From contig JAEWCC010000004.1 in the NCBI GenBank assembly GCA_023390815.1, positions 1 to 64,000 on the forward strand: DNA of 64,000 nt. Direction: 5' to 3'. Below the pieces are notes generated by a model. That model saw only the letters and a list, made by a program, of their open reading frames with translations, made no database searches and was not told where the DNA came from. The stretch comes from Bacillota bacterium. Lineage in GTDB: Bacteria; Bacillota; Clostridia; Christensenellales; SZUA-584. The translations under genes and the position numbers were made by a program. Of this stretch, positions 16,996 through 26,283 are shown piece after piece (position 1 is the stretch's first letter; each line of letters begins with the position of its first letter).

Positions 16996-17526
16996 ATGGT
17001 CATCATCGAATCCGAAAGGCTCCTGTTGCGTGAGCTTGAGGCATCGGACACTGAAGCGCTGGCTCATATTTGGGGCGACAACGAAGTCATGAAATACTGC
17101 GGCGGTGGCGAGTTGGACACGAACATCATCCACGAGGTGATTGAAGCCAACCAGAAGAAATACCGCGCGTACGGTTATGCGGTGTTTGCGATCGTCGTGA
17201 AACCGGATGGCGTGCTCGTGGGTGCGGCAGGCTGCAAACCCGAAGAAGCAGACCCGCGCCGCGGTGAGCTCATATACCACTTCAACAAAGCAGTCTGGGG
17301 CAAGGGCTATGCGTCTGAGGCCGTGGCGGCATATCTCAAATGGGCCGCCGAAACAGGGTGCATCGATTACATATCCGCTTCCGCGATGTCCGAGAACGCC
17401 GCTTCCCTGCGCATACTGGAAAAGAACGGCTTTAAGCAGAACGGCTTTGTGCAATTTGAGGATACAGGGTTTGTACCGGAGCCGTTTTACGAGCGGTACC
17501 TTATGCCTGTCCCATATTCCGGCTGA
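16996..17526 (+). CDS. GNAT N-acetyltransferase, RimJ/RimL-type
   Basis: This is a 176-residue protein. I chose the ATG at 16996 because AAGTGAGG precedes it; the TTG 18 bp upstream lacks a ribosome site. ESERLLLRELEASDTEAL is the typical RimJ/RimL N-terminus. YHFNKAVWGKGYASEAVAAY is the acetyl-CoA-binding motif A with the G-x-G-x-A/S pattern, and NAASLRILEKNGF is motif B. Such enzymes acetylate protein N-termini, amino groups of small molecules or drugs, and the substrate cannot be predicted. It has its own promoter and is divergent from the drug exporter. Confidence 0.88.
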   Translation: MVIIESERLLLRELEASDTEALAHIWGDNEVMKYCGGGELDTNIIHEVIEANQKKYRAYGYAVFAIVVKPDGVLVGAAGCKPEEADPRRGELIYHFNKAVWGKGYASEAVAAYLKWAAETGCIDYISASAMSENAASLRILEKNGFKQNGFVQFEDTGFVPEPFYERYLMPVPYSG

Positions 17527-17570
17527 AACAGCGCGCAAGCACAATATTTTCCGTATTAGCCGATCCTTCA

Positions 17571-17599
17571 TTGCGGCGATGGAACAATGCGTATATAAT
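17571..17599 (+). promoter_or_regulatory. Promoter of the MFS gene
   Basis: TTGCGG (17571-17576), a 17-bp spacer and TATAAT (17594-17599). The stretch GCGTATATAATCAG closely matches that of the promoter at 16938 (CGTATATAATCAG shared), so the two genes may be expressed together. Confidence 0.65.
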
Positions 17600-17640
17600 C
17601 AGCCTGTACCCTCTTATTCTTTCATGAAAGGAAGCCCGTT

Positions 17641-18927
17641 ATGGATCAGCCGTACAAAACGTACCGATACCGCTGGGTCATCCTTGCGGCGATCATGCCG
17701 ATCATCGTCAGCACCCAGATTTTCTGGCTTTCCCTGTCACCCATCTCTACGGTAGCCGAAGCTTTCTATGGCGTCAGCAGCATGGCCGTATCGATGTTCG
17801 CCATGAGCTACTTCATCATGTTTGTCGTATTTACTTTCCCGGCATCATGGGTAATCGAGAAATTCGGTTACCGGCGCTCGCTGATCATCGGCGCATCCGG
17901 CACTGCGGTATTCGGCGTTCTTCATGCGGTATTCGCCGGGAATTTCACACTCGCGCTCATCAGCCAATTCTGTATCGCCGCGGCACAGCCTTTCCTGCTG
18001 AATATCTCTACGAAAGTGCCTGCCAACTGGTTCCCCGTCTCGGAGCGTTCTACCGCTGCTGGGCTTTTAACACTCGCGCAGTACCTCGGCTTTATCATTC
18101 CCATGGTGCTCTCACCGATGCTCGGGGATCCTTTGGGAATCGGCGACGCTTTAAAAGCCAACCCTGCTATGGTTGTTAACCCCTCTCAGATTGCGATTCC
18201 CGATATGTATTTGACCTATGCCATCATCGCCGTGGTATGCGCCATCATTGCGATCGCGCTGACCAAGGAGCGTCCTCCCATCCCGCCCGGTCCTGAGGCC
18301 GAAAAGGAAGACCTCTCTCTGGCGTCGATGCTGCGACTGTTTAAGAACGGTGCGTTTCTTTATGTACTGTTCATCGTCTTCATCTCGATGGGCGTATTCA
18401 ATACGCTGCTCTCCAAGATCGAAGGCATACTCGGGCCGCGCGGTATCGGCTCCACCGAAGCGGGCCTTGTAGGCGGCGTGTTCGTGATTTGCGGTGTAAT
18501 CGGTGCGGTCGTGCTGCCCATCATATCAGACAAAAAGCATTCACGCACGCCGCTCTTCATCGCTGCGATATCGGCGCTCGTACCGCTGTATCTTGGTATC
18601 ACTTTCCTTGACAGTTTCGCACTGCTGTGCGTGGCGGCAGGGATCGCGGGCTTTGCGATCATGGGCGTGGCACCCATACTCTTCCAGCACGGCGCGGAAG
18701 TGGCCTACCCGGTCAAGGAAGGCACATCCTTCGGCACGATCATCCTGGCAGGCCAGATTTCCGGTACGCTTTTCGTGCTGATGTTCGAATGGCTGAACGG
18801 CGCAACGGGCGATATCCTGCTGCCCATGCTGATTCTAGTCGGTCTCTCCGCGCTGCAAATCCCGTTTGCCGCGCGTATGAAGGAATCGAAGATTTTGCTG
18901 GAGCTTCGGGAAAAGAGCAAAGGCTGA
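17641..18927 (+). CDS. MFS transporter (FLVCR/OFA-like, substrate unknown)
   Basis: This 428-residue integral membrane protein has about twelve hydrophobic segments. The N-terminus is YRYRWVILAAIMPIIVSTQI, the loop 2-3 region reads VIEKFGYRRSLIIG, and a cytoplasmic loop with KERPPIPPGPEAEKED joins the two six-helix halves. AAAGGAAG precedes the start. The even mix of motifs resembles FLVCR-like and metabolite-importing MFS members more than multidrug pumps, but I cannot name a substrate. It stands alone between two promoters and a terminator. Confidence 0.82.
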   Translation: MDQPYKTYRYRWVILAAIMPIIVSTQIFWLSLSPISTVAEAFYGVSSMAVSMFAMSYFIMFVVFTFPASWVIEKFGYRRSLIIGASGTAVFGVLHAVFAGNFTLALISQFCIAAAQPFLLNISTKVPANWFPVSERSTAAGLLTLAQYLGFIIPMVLSPMLGDPLGIGDALKANPAMVVNPSQIAIPDMYLTYAIIAVVCAIIAIALTKERPPIPPGPEAEKEDLSLASMLRLFKNGAFLYVLFIVFISMGVFNTLLSKIEGILGPRGIGSTEAGLVGGVFVICGVIGAVVLPIISDKKHSRTPLFIAAISALVPLYLGITFLDSFALLCVAAGIAGFAIMGVAPILFQHGAEVAYPVKEGTSFGTIILAGQISGTLFVLMFEWLNGATGDILLPMLILVGLSALQIPFAARMKESKILLELREKSKG

Positions 18928-18933
18928 AACCGG

Positions 18934-18960
18934 AAGCCCTCTTCGGAGGGCTTTGCTTTT
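18934..18960 (+). terminator. Terminator of the MFS gene
   Basis: AAGCCCTC pairs with GAGGGCTT around a TTCG-type loop, then TGCTTTTTATT follows. Confidence 0.88.
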
Positions 18961-18975
18961 TATTCCTGTCAGTTA

Positions 18976-18984
18976 TGGTATAAT
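18976..18984 (+). promoter_or_regulatory. Extended -10 promoter of the HAD gene
   Basis: TGG directly before TATAAT (18979-18984) gives an extended -10 element 25 bp before the start codon. The -35 region coincides with the T-rich tail of the preceding terminator and is poor. Confidence 0.5.
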
Positions 18985-19008
18985 AGAAAAAACAACACGG
19001 GGGCATGA

Positions 19009-19713
19009 ATGTACACGCATTTACTCTTTGACGTCGACAATACGCTGCTTGATTTTGACGAGGCTGAGCGGAACGCTTTTATCCAGACGATGCGCACGCA
19101 TTTTGTGCCCTGGGATGAAGCGATGCTGAGCCGTTATGTGGGCATCAACAAACAGCTCTGGCTTGATTTTGAGCAAGGCAAGGTCGACAAAGAGACGGTG
19201 CAGTTGCGTCGATTCGAGATACTGCTGAGCGGTACGGCGCTGTCCAGCGCGGCGGTCAACCGCACATTTCAGGAAAATCTGGCGCTGCATGCCGCTCTGA
19301 TGCCATATGCCGAAGCCGTGTGTGAAAGGCTCAGCGCACAAGCGGAGCTTTCAATTGTGACCAACGGCGTGGGTGCGACTCAGCGCCAGAAAATCACGCG
19401 CACAGGGATATCGAGATTTTTTCATCATTTGTTCATATCCGAAGAAATTGGCTTCCCAAAGCCTGATCCGCGTTATTTTGCTCACGTGATGAACACGCTC
19501 GGCAACCCGGAATGTAACTCTGTCCTCATCATTGGGGATTCGCTGACTTCCGACATTCAGGGCGGTATGAACGCGGGATTTGTCACATGTTGGTTTAACC
19601 CGCGCAAAGAACCTGTCCCGCCCGGTTACCGCGTCGATTTTGAAATTGTGGACCTTCGCGAATTGGAACAGATCGTGACCGGTGCGCCGCTTGACCGCGT
19701 AGCGAACCGTTGA
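19009..19713 (+). CDS. YjjG-family noncanonical pyrimidine nucleotidase (HAD hydrolase)
   Basis: This 234-residue protein has HAD motif I FDVDNTLLD (residues 8-16, catalytic DxD), motif II SIVTNG, motif III Lys in GFPKPDP and motif IV IGDSLTSDIQGG. YjjG-type enzymes dephosphorylate nucleoside monophosphates, with a preference for noncanonical pyrimidines that would be mutagenic. The large cap insertion after motif I fits this subfamily. It is a monocistronic gene with its own promoter and terminator. Confidence 0.88.
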   Translation: MYTHLLFDVDNTLLDFDEAERNAFIQTMRTHFVPWDEAMLSRYVGINKQLWLDFEQGKVDKETVQLRRFEILLSGTALSSAAVNRTFQENLALHAALMPYAEAVCERLSAQAELSIVTNGVGATQRQKITRTGISRFFHHLFISEEIGFPKPDPRYFAHVMNTLGNPECNSVLIIGDSLTSDIQGGMNAGFVTCWFNPRKEPVPPGYRVDFEIVDLRELEQIVTGAPLDRVANR

Positions 19714-19758
19714 AATTCTGATACGTGTCACTAAGTGCATACACAGGCAACCGGTGAC

Positions 19759-19783
19759 AAGCCCTCGGCAGAGGGCCTTCTTA
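19759..19783 (+). terminator. Terminator of the HAD gene
   Basis: GCCCTC pairs with GAGGGC around GGCA, followed by CTTCTT. An alternative stem can form between GGGCCTT (19774-19780 region) and AAGGCCC about 12 bases downstream. Confidence 0.7.
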
Positions 19784-19933
19784 TTGAAACCAAGGCCCTT
19801 ACCTTTTCAGATATAGTATGAAAACAATCGAAACCGAGCGTTCGTATTGTCATTTTTAATCATATAATGTAAAATTAAAATAATCTATTCCAAGTAATAC
19901 TTCCAAAACAAATGTATATGAGTAGGAGCCGCC

Positions 19934-22900
19934 ATGCATAGAAAAGTAATCCGACCGGTTTCACATATTCTAATATTGTTGGGAGCCGCACTATCGATCG
20001 CAGCGCTGACGCTGGCCTTGTGTAGTGGGGACCCCGCACTGGCAGCTACGCGTAACACCACAATTTACGCCCAAAAGGATAAATTCGTGGACAATTCGGG
20101 CGGCTACGACAACTGGCCGGTGAATGAGGAACGCTATCTTTACGTGGGTGATCTTGTCGGTTCATACAGCATCAGCAAAACAGCGATATGCTTTGACCTT
20201 TCCGGCGTGACCGGCAGCATCAGCAACGCGCAATTAAAGTTGGGCATACGGTATTCCAGCAATGCGGATTCCACCGGCGGCACAGCGATCAAAGTATACG
20301 GCTCTAACAGTGACAACTGGACGGAAACGGGTGCCGGGATGCCCTCCGAGGACACCCTCATCAATTCCAGTTATCCGATCGCTTATTCTAGCAGCGATGT
20401 TTCGTGGTATTCCATCGACGTTACAAGCTTTATTCAGGCGCAGGCGGCTGGCGATAAGCTCGCGACATTGGTATTGGTTCCGGCAGAAACCGGCACAAAT
20501 AATTTCTGTTATTTCAATTCCAGCGAAGGCCCGAACCCCGTTCAGCTCGCTGTTGCCTATGAAGAACCCACGGCCACACTGTCCTCTTCTCCGGCTGTCA
20601 CCGAGAGCAACGTAAACGGTGCGACGGTTAACGTGACGCTGGAGAATGTCACGTTCAAAGACACATCGCTGGACAAGACGAACTTTTCGGTAAACAGCGC
20701 GCCTTTTACCATCAGCAGCGTATCGTATACCGACAGCACGCACTGTACGCTGACGCTCGCCTATGGCGGGGCAGATTTTGACGTTAATAAAAACTTCTCC
20801 ATAACAGTGGGCGCGGCGGAGCTTATTGCCGGGTCCAGCCTTACGACCAATAACCTCGTCGCAACAGCGGTTAACGACCCGGAGACGTTGTCAGCCGCGA
20901 CCGACGGGAGCATCGCCGAAGGCGCGGAAGATGGCGAGGCGGTCACCGTCACGATATCGGGCGGGCAGTTCGCCGGGACGATCACACCCGCGGCATGGAC
21001 GGTATCCGGCCTCCCGGCAGGCGTTTCAAAAGGCGCGGTGACGCGTGTGAACAGTACCACCGTCGAGGTCACGCTGTCGGGCAATGCCACGTCGGACTAC
21101 GACAATGATATCACAGCGACGGTATCCTGCGCGACGTCGCAATATGTGGACAGCGCGGCAGGCAGCAGCATTTCGGCTGGTTTCACGCTGACGGCGTCGG
21201 ATGACGCGGAGTCGCTGTCGGCAAGCACCGACGGAAATATAACCGAAGGGGCGGAAAACGGCGAGGTGATTACCCTAACGCTGACGGGCGGCAAGTTCGC
21301 CGATACGATCACGCCCGCAAACTGGGCGGTATCCGGATTGCCTGCGGGCGTGACCAAAGGAACTGTGTTGCGCGTGAACGACAGCACAGTAACGGTTGCC
21401 CTGTCGGGCAGCGCCACAGTGGACTACGACACCGACAGGAACATCACGGTATCCTGCACAAGTGCAGAATACACGGACAGTGTGGGCGGCGGGGCGCTGA
21501 GCGGCAACGTTACACTGACAGCCATAAACGATACCGAAAGTTTTTCCGTCATCAGCGACGGGCTCATCGAGGAAGGCGCAGAGGGCGGTGAAATTCTCAC
21601 CGCGACACTCGCGGGCGGCAAGTTCGCTTCCACGCTGACTGCTTCCAACTGGACATTTACAGGCCTGCCCACGGGCGTCAGCCGGGGCGCGGTCACACGG
21701 ATAAACGACCACACCGTCACCATTGCGCTTTCAGGCAACAGAACAGCGGACTACGACAGCGATCAAAGCATCTCAGTATCCTGCACAACAGCGGAGTATA
21801 CGGACAGCACAGGCGGCAGTGCATTATCGGGCGGCGATATTATCATCACGGCGATGGACGACGCGGAGAGCTTGTCCATCGGTAGTGACAGGGCTCCCGT
21901 AGAGGGTTCGGAAAATGTGTCAATTCTTGTAACGATCAACGGCGGTACTTTTGTCAGCGATTTAGATCCTGCGAACTGGACAATCTCCGGCCTGCCAGCG
22001 GGAATTACGCATTTGATGTACCTATTGGACGATACCAATGTGATGATCGAGTTGGGAGGCAGCGCCGTATCGGACTACGACAGCGATAAAAGCATTTTTG
22101 TATCCTGCGCATCTTCGGAGTATAGCGACAATGCGGGCGGCAGTACTCTCACGTCGGACAGCATTACTTTGACCGCTACAGACGATACGGAAAGCCTCTC
22201 CTTAAGCAGCAGCGAACTGATATCGGAGGGTGCTGAAAACGGCAAATACATCATTGCTACGATTGCGGGCGGTACGTTTGCAGACACCATCGCGCCTGCA
22301 AACTGGACGGTATCCGGCTTACCGGACGGCGTGAACAAAGATACGGTAACGCGTGAGAATAACCACTCGGTATGGATCAGCTTTTTCGGCAACGCTACGG
22401 TGGACTACGACAGCGACAAGACCGTTTCGGTATACTGTACCGCGGCGGAATATATGGACAATACGGACGGTGGTGCGCTGAGCGGCAATTTCACGCTGAC
22501 CGCCAAAGACGACGCTGAGAGCCTATCCTTGAGCAGCGACGGGCTGATTTCGGAAGGAGCGGAAAACGGCGAAGTCCTCACAGCGACATTGAGCGGCGGA
22601 CAGTTCGTATCCGTGCTGACGCAGTCCAACTGGACGATATCAGGTCTGCCGGATGGCGTGAGCAAAGGGCCATTTACACGCGTAAATGACCACACGGTAA
22701 GCATCACGCTTTCGGGCAACGCCACGGCGGATTACGACAGCGACATCACGGGCGTGCAGGTATCCTGCGCGGCGGCGGAATACGCGGACAGCACGGGCGG
22801 CGGAACACTCAGCGCTTCCGGCATTACACTAACCGCAACGGACGACGCGGAAAGCCTCTCCCTCGGCAGCGACGGCCTCATTACAGAGGGCAGCGAGAAC

Positions 22901-24745
22901 GGCGAAGTGATCACCGTGACGCTGACGGGCGGCATGTTCACACCGGCGGACCCGGACGACTGGACAGTGACCGGCCTGCCTGCGGGCGTGACCAAGGGGA
23001 TGGTGACGCGCGTCAACGCGCACACCGTGACCATTGCATTGTCAGGCAACGCCGCGGTGGACTACGACAGCGACATTACCGGCGTGACAGTGACCTGCAC
23101 GGTGGACGCTTATACAGACAGTTCAGGAGATGGCAGCCTTAGCGCGGGCGGTATCACGCTGACGGCGGTGAACGACGCGGGGAGCCTGTCTGCCCATAAC
23201 GACGGAATGATTGAGGAAGGCGGCGAAGACGGCGAGATCATCACTGTCACAATAACGGGCGGTATGTTCGTGAGCGGCATAGACCCGGACGACTGGACGG
23301 TGACGGGCTTGCCCGCGGGCGTCAGCAAAGGAACGGTAACGCGCGTCGATGCGCACACGGTGACCATCGCGCTCTCAGGAAACGCTTCAAAAGACTATGA
23401 CGCCGATATCACCGATGTGACTGTTTCGTGCGCGGCTGCGGCATATCAGGTTACAGCAGGCAGTCTGACCGCAAACAGCATCACCATAACCGCGGTCAAC
23501 GACGCGGAAAGCCTCTCCATACGAAGCGAAAGCCCCATTACCGAAGGCCATGAAGACAGCGCAAGCATACTGGCAACGCTGGCAGGCGGGCAATTTGCGG
23601 AGACGATCACGCCGTCCAACTGGACGGTAACGGGCCTGCCGAACGGTGTAAGCAAGGGCGAAGTGACGCGCGTAGACGCGCACACGGTGCGCATCCGGCT
23701 TTCGGGAAACGCGGCCTGGGATTACGACTCGGATATCAGCGTAACGGTAACCTGCGCAAAACCGGAATATGCCGACAACACGGGCGGCGGCGGTTTGAGC
23801 GCCCAGGGCGCTTTGCTGAAGGCCATAAACGACGCGGAAATCCTCTCGATCAGCGACGACGGCTCCATCAAAGAAGGCGCGGAGAACGGTGAAGTAATTA
23901 CCGTCAAACTGATTGGCGGGCAATTTGCAAATTCCATCAATGCGGCAGGCTGGACGGTATTGAACCTGCCCAAAGGCGTCAGCATGGGCGCTTTGACGCG
24001 CATTGACGCGCACACCGTAAAAATTACGTTGTCCGGCAACACCACGGAGGACTACGACCGGAACATTACCAATGTCACGGTGAGGTGCCTTGCCGGGCAG
24101 TATGTCTCGGGGAGCGACCCGCTGACCGCCTCAAACGGAGTTACTTTACTCGCCACGGTAGAGGCCGAACCCACCGAAACCCCGGAACCCACCGAAACCC
24201 CGCGGCCAACGGCAACACCGCAACCGTCTGCAACACCATCGGCAATCCCTACCGTAACACCGCAGCCGACTGCGACGCCAACCGCAACACCCTCTTCGGA
24301 GGTCTCACCATCCGCTTCGGGAACCCCCGTGCCGTCTGAAGATGAGCAGGCCTCAGAGCAAAGCGTTATCGTGATGCCCGCTGTCATTCAGGAGGATGCG
24401 CAGACAGGCGTTATCACGCTGGAGATCCGCGTGGCGGACCTTCCCAACGGAACCACTTCCATTAAACTGCCGGACGGCAAGGTCATCAGCGTGGAAGGCG
24501 CGGATACGGTACGCGTGGAGGTCAGCCGCGAGTCGCTGGACGATGACGGCAAGCTGGAGGTTGTTGCGCTCAGCGAAGAGGATATGCCGCTGGCGGCGTT
24601 CAGCGTTCAGGTCGTTGATAAGGGTGGTAGTCTTGTGGGCGCACAGTCTCCGCTGTGGATCTGGCTCCTGATCGGAGTTGCCGGTGTCGCGCTGATCGTA
24701 TCGGCTGTCATGTTGCTGAGACTGCGCGTAAAGAATATAAAATAG
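19934..24745 (+). CDS. Giant repetitive surface protein with DNRLRE domain and ten tandem repeats
   Basis: This 1603-residue protein has a signal peptide (residues 1 to about 37), then a DNRLRE/CBM96-like domain (about 38-215) and an Ig-like domain (about 216-312). Ten tandem repeats of about 109 residues follow (about 315-1408). Each reads roughly DDAESLS-DG-I-EGAENGE-I, then NW-VSGLP-GV-KG, then LSGNAT-DYDSD and VSC--EY-DS-GG. A Thr/Pro/Glu linker (about 1409-1475) leads to a small beta domain, a single membrane segment (WIWLLIGVAGVALIVSAVML) and a basic tail. There is no LPXTG motif, so it is anchored by the membrane helix. The fold suggests adhesion or carbohydrate contact at the cell surface. 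The function is unknown. The start has GTAGGAG upstream. Confidence 0.85.
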   Translation: MHRKVIRPVSHILILLGAALSIAALTLALCSGDPALAATRNTTIYAQKDKFVDNSGGYDNWPVNEERYLYVGDLVGSYSISKTAICFDLSGVTGSISNAQLKLGIRYSSNADSTGGTAIKVYGSNSDNWTETGAGMPSEDTLINSSYPIAYSSSDVSWYSIDVTSFIQAQAAGDKLATLVLVPAETGTNNFCYFNSSEGPNPVQLAVAYEEPTATLSSSPAVTESNVNGATVNVTLENVTFKDTSLDKTNFSVNSAPFTISSVSYTDSTHCTLTLAYGGADFDVNKNFSITVGAAELIAGSSLTTNNLVATAVNDPETLSAATDGSIAEGAEDGEAVTVTISGGQFAGTITPAAWTVSGLPAGVSKGAVTRVNSTTVEVTLSGNATSDYDNDITATVSCATSQYVDSAAGSSISAGFTLTASDDAESLSASTDGNITEGAENGEVITLTLTGGKFADTITPANWAVSGLPAGVTKGTVLRVNDSTVTVALSGSATVDYDTDRNITVSCTSAEYTDSVGGGALSGNVTLTAINDTESFSVISDGLIEEGAEGGEILTATLAGGKFASTLTASNWTFTGLPTGVSRGAVTRINDHTVTIALSGNRTADYDSDQSISVSCTTAEYTDSTGGSALSGGDIIITAMDDAESLSIGSDRAPVEGSENVSILVTINGGTFVSDLDPANWTISGLPAGITHLMYLLDDTNVMIELGGSAVSDYDSDKSIFVSCASSEYSDNAGGSTLTSDSITLTATDDTESLSLSSSELISEGAENGKYIIATIAGGTFADTIAPANWTVSGLPDGVNKDTVTRENNHSVWISFFGNATVDYDSDKTVSVYCTAAEYMDNTDGGALSGNFTLTAKDDAESLSLSSDGLISEGAENGEVLTATLSGGQFVSVLTQSNWTISGLPDGVSKGPFTRVNDHTVSITLSGNATADYDSDITGVQVSCAAAEYADSTGGGTLSASGITLTATDDAESLSLGSDGLITEGSENGEVITVTLTGGMFTPADPDDWTVTGLPAGVTKGMVTRVNAHTVTIALSGNAAVDYDSDITGVTVTCTVDAYTDSSGDGSLSAGGITLTAVNDAGSLSAHNDGMIEEGGEDGEIITVTITGGMFVSGIDPDDWTVTGLPAGVSKGTVTRVDAHTVTIALSGNASKDYDADITDVTVSCAAAAYQVTAGSLTANSITITAVNDAESLSIRSESPITEGHEDSASILATLAGGQFAETITPSNWTVTGLPNGVSKGEVTRVDAHTVRIRLSGNAAWDYDSDISVTVTCAKPEYADNTGGGGLSAQGALLKAINDAEILSISDDGSIKEGAENGEVITVKLIGGQFANSINAAGWTVLNLPKGVSMGALTRIDAHTVKITLSGNTTEDYDRNITNVTVRCLAGQYVSGSDPLTASNGVTLLATVEAEPTETPEPTETPRPTATPQPSATPSAIPTVTPQPTATPTATPSSEVSPSASGTPVPSEDEQASEQSVIVMPAVIQEDAQTGVITLEIRVADLPNGTTSIKLPDGKVISVEGADTVRVEVSRESLDDDGKLEVVALSEEDMPLAAFSVQVVDKGGSLVGAQSPLWIWLLIGVAGVALIVSAVMLLRLRVKNIK
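20876..24160 (+). repeat. Ten in-frame tandem repeats of about 327 bp
   Basis: The repeat units begin near 20876, 21203, 21532 and so on, and all keep the reading frame. Identity between units is moderate at DNA level and higher at protein level, so the array has diverged under selection on the protein. Long antisense frames within it share the same period. Confidence 0.85.
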
Positions 24746-24769
24746 TGCGAAGCACTGTGAGGAGGCGCT

Positions 24770-25453
24770 ATGACGGGTAATCTTGAAGCGGCAGCTTCGA
24801 AACGCTCCGGGCCCGGTTCGTCCCTCAGCTTGGGTCAGACATGGAATCGTATAACCCGCTATGCGGGAGTCGCGGCAATTCCGGTTTACGCGGCATTCAC
24901 GCTCGTTTCCGCGCTGCACAATTTGTCCATCGGTCCGCTGACGGGCTGGATCAGCGACTACGGCAATCCGCAGCTTAACCCCGGCGGCGCAGTCTGCTAC
25001 AACACCGGATGCATCGCCGTGGCCGCGCTGCTGGCTCTGTTCTACATCGGGCTTTCGCAGTGGTACCTCGGGCGGCACGTAGAAAAGAAGTATGTGATCT
25101 GCTATATCTGTGCACAGGTCACCGGTATCGCGGGCACCGTATGTCTGGTAATGGCGTCGGCGATCCCTCTGGGCGTCAACGACGCGGTGCACGCCATGTT
25201 CAGCACGCTCAACATGATCGGCATGGACTGCTTTTTAAGCTTCACCGCCGTCGCGTTCTTTTTGCATCCTGATATGCCCCGCAGCCTTGCCATTGCAGGC
25301 TACGCCGCGGCAATATTCAACATCATTTCGCAAAACGCCTTTACGGATTTCTTCCTCGGCGAATGGATATTCTTTGTGCTGTTCATGGCATATATCGCAA
25401 TCGTCACTGCACTATACAGCAGGCTCGCAAGATACGAAGGCAAAGCACTGTAA
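24770..25453 (+). CDS. DUF998-like multipass membrane protein
   Basis: This 227-residue protein has six predicted membrane segments, for example AGVAAIPVYAAFTLVSAL, AVAALLALFYIGLS, YVICYICAQVTGIAGTVCLV and WIFFVLFMAYIAIVTALY. The conserved pattern with SDYGNPQLNPGG after the first helix fits DUF998-type proteins of unknown function. It lies 24 bp after the giant surface protein gene with GAGGAGGC upstream and a terminator after it, so the two form an operon. A role in export, anchoring or regulation of the surface protein is possible but there is no direct evidence. Confidence 0.7.
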   Translation: MTGNLEAAASKRSGPGSSLSLGQTWNRITRYAGVAAIPVYAAFTLVSALHNLSIGPLTGWISDYGNPQLNPGGAVCYNTGCIAVAALLALFYIGLSQWYLGRHVEKKYVICYICAQVTGIAGTVCLVMASAIPLGVNDAVHAMFSTLNMIGMDCFLSFTAVAFFLHPDMPRSLAIAGYAAAIFNIISQNAFTDFFLGEWIFFVLFMAYIAIVTALYSRLARYEGKAL

Positions 25454-25484
25454 TCCCAGGCCCTATTCGGATCAAGCAATGTGT

Positions 25485-25515
25485 AAAGCCCGTATCCTGT
25501 CTGGATGCGGGCTTT
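25485..25515 (+). terminator. Terminator of the surface-protein operon
   Basis: AAAGCCCG-T-ATCC pairs with GGAT-G-CGGGCTTT around TGTCT (a T opposite G in the stem), then CTCTATAAG follows. Confidence 0.8.
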
Positions 25516-25544
25516 CTCTATAAGCGGGTCTACTTTTTTCGGTT

Positions 25545-25587
25545 ATGACAATTCCGTCATGCAAAACTTATCCATATCGGCTATAAT
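25545..25587 (+). promoter_or_regulatory. Promoter of the two-component genes with BceR-like operator
   Basis: ATGAC-AATTCC-GTCAT (25545-25560) is an inverted repeat just upstream of a consensus -10 TATAAT (25582-25587). The -35 is weak, as expected for an activated promoter. The core TGACA-N4-CGTCA matches the known BceR-type site TNACA-N4-TGTNA closely and recurs at 27264. Confidence 0.65.
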
Positions 25588-25602
25588 GATGCGGGTGATA
25601 GA

Positions 25603-26283
25603 ATGAAACAGATACTGCTCGTCGAAGACGATAAGACCATCGTCATGGGTCTCGAATACACGCTGCGGCAGGAAGGCTACGGCGTGACGATTTGTTATAA
25701 CGCGGCGCAGGCGCGAAAAACGCTCATCGAGCAGCGCTTCGATCTCGCGCTGCTCGATCTCTCGCTGCCCGACGGCAGTGGATACGATATCTGCAAAGCG
25801 ATCCGAACTCAGGGCGATACGCCGGTCGTGTTCCTCACGGCGTGTGACGAAGAGGTCAATATCGTGATGGGCCTCGATATGGGCGCGGACGACTACATCA
25901 CCAAGCCGTTCCGCATCCGCGAACTGCTCTCGCGGCTGCGCACCGTGCTGCGCCGCATCGAAGGCAAGGGCGAGAACCGGGACGAGCTGCGCCTTGGAAA
26001 CATCACTATCAACACGCGCCAAGCCAAGGTGATGCGTGACGGCGCGGAGGTGCTGCTGACCGCGCTCGAATACCGGCTGCTGCTGACGCTTACGGCGCAT
26101 AGCGGGCAGGTGCTCACGCGTTCTCAGCTGCTGGAGGGCATTTGGGACATCGCGGGCGAATTCGTGACGGACAACACGCTCTCGGTTTACATCAAGCGCC
26201 TGCGCGAGAAGATAGAGGACGACCCGCAGAACCCCCGGTTGATCCACACCGTGCGCGGGCTCGGCTATAAGGCGGGTGAATAG
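25603..26283 (+). CDS. OmpR/BceR-like response regulator
   Basis: This 226-residue protein has an N-terminal receiver domain (LLVEDDKTIVMGLEYTL, with the phosphoacceptor Asp in LALLDLSLPDG near residue 52, and TKPFRIRELLSRL). The C-terminal winged helix has LTALEYRLLLTL and DNTLSVYIKRLREKIEDDP. It should be phosphorylated by the kinase encoded immediately downstream, whose start abuts its stop codon (TAGATG). It is the probable binding protein for the two RTGAC-N6-GTCAY sites in this locus. Confidence 0.92.
   Translation: MKQILLVEDDKTIVMGLEYTLRQEGYGVTICYNAAQARKTLIEQRFDLALLDLSLPDGSGYDICKAIRTQGDTPVVFLTACDEEVNIVMGLDMGADDYITKPFRIRELLSRLRTVLRRIEGKGENRDELRLGNITINTRQAKVMRDGAEVLLTALEYRLLLTLTAHSGQVLTRSQLLEGIWDIAGEFVTDNTLSVYIKRLREKIEDDPQNPRLIHTVRGLGYKAGE

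Noticed and set aside
20140..24045. Series of about 105-codon frames on the minus strand at regular spacing
   Set aside because: They are antisense to the repeats of the giant surface protein and keep its 327-bp period. None has a ribosome site or a recognisable product.
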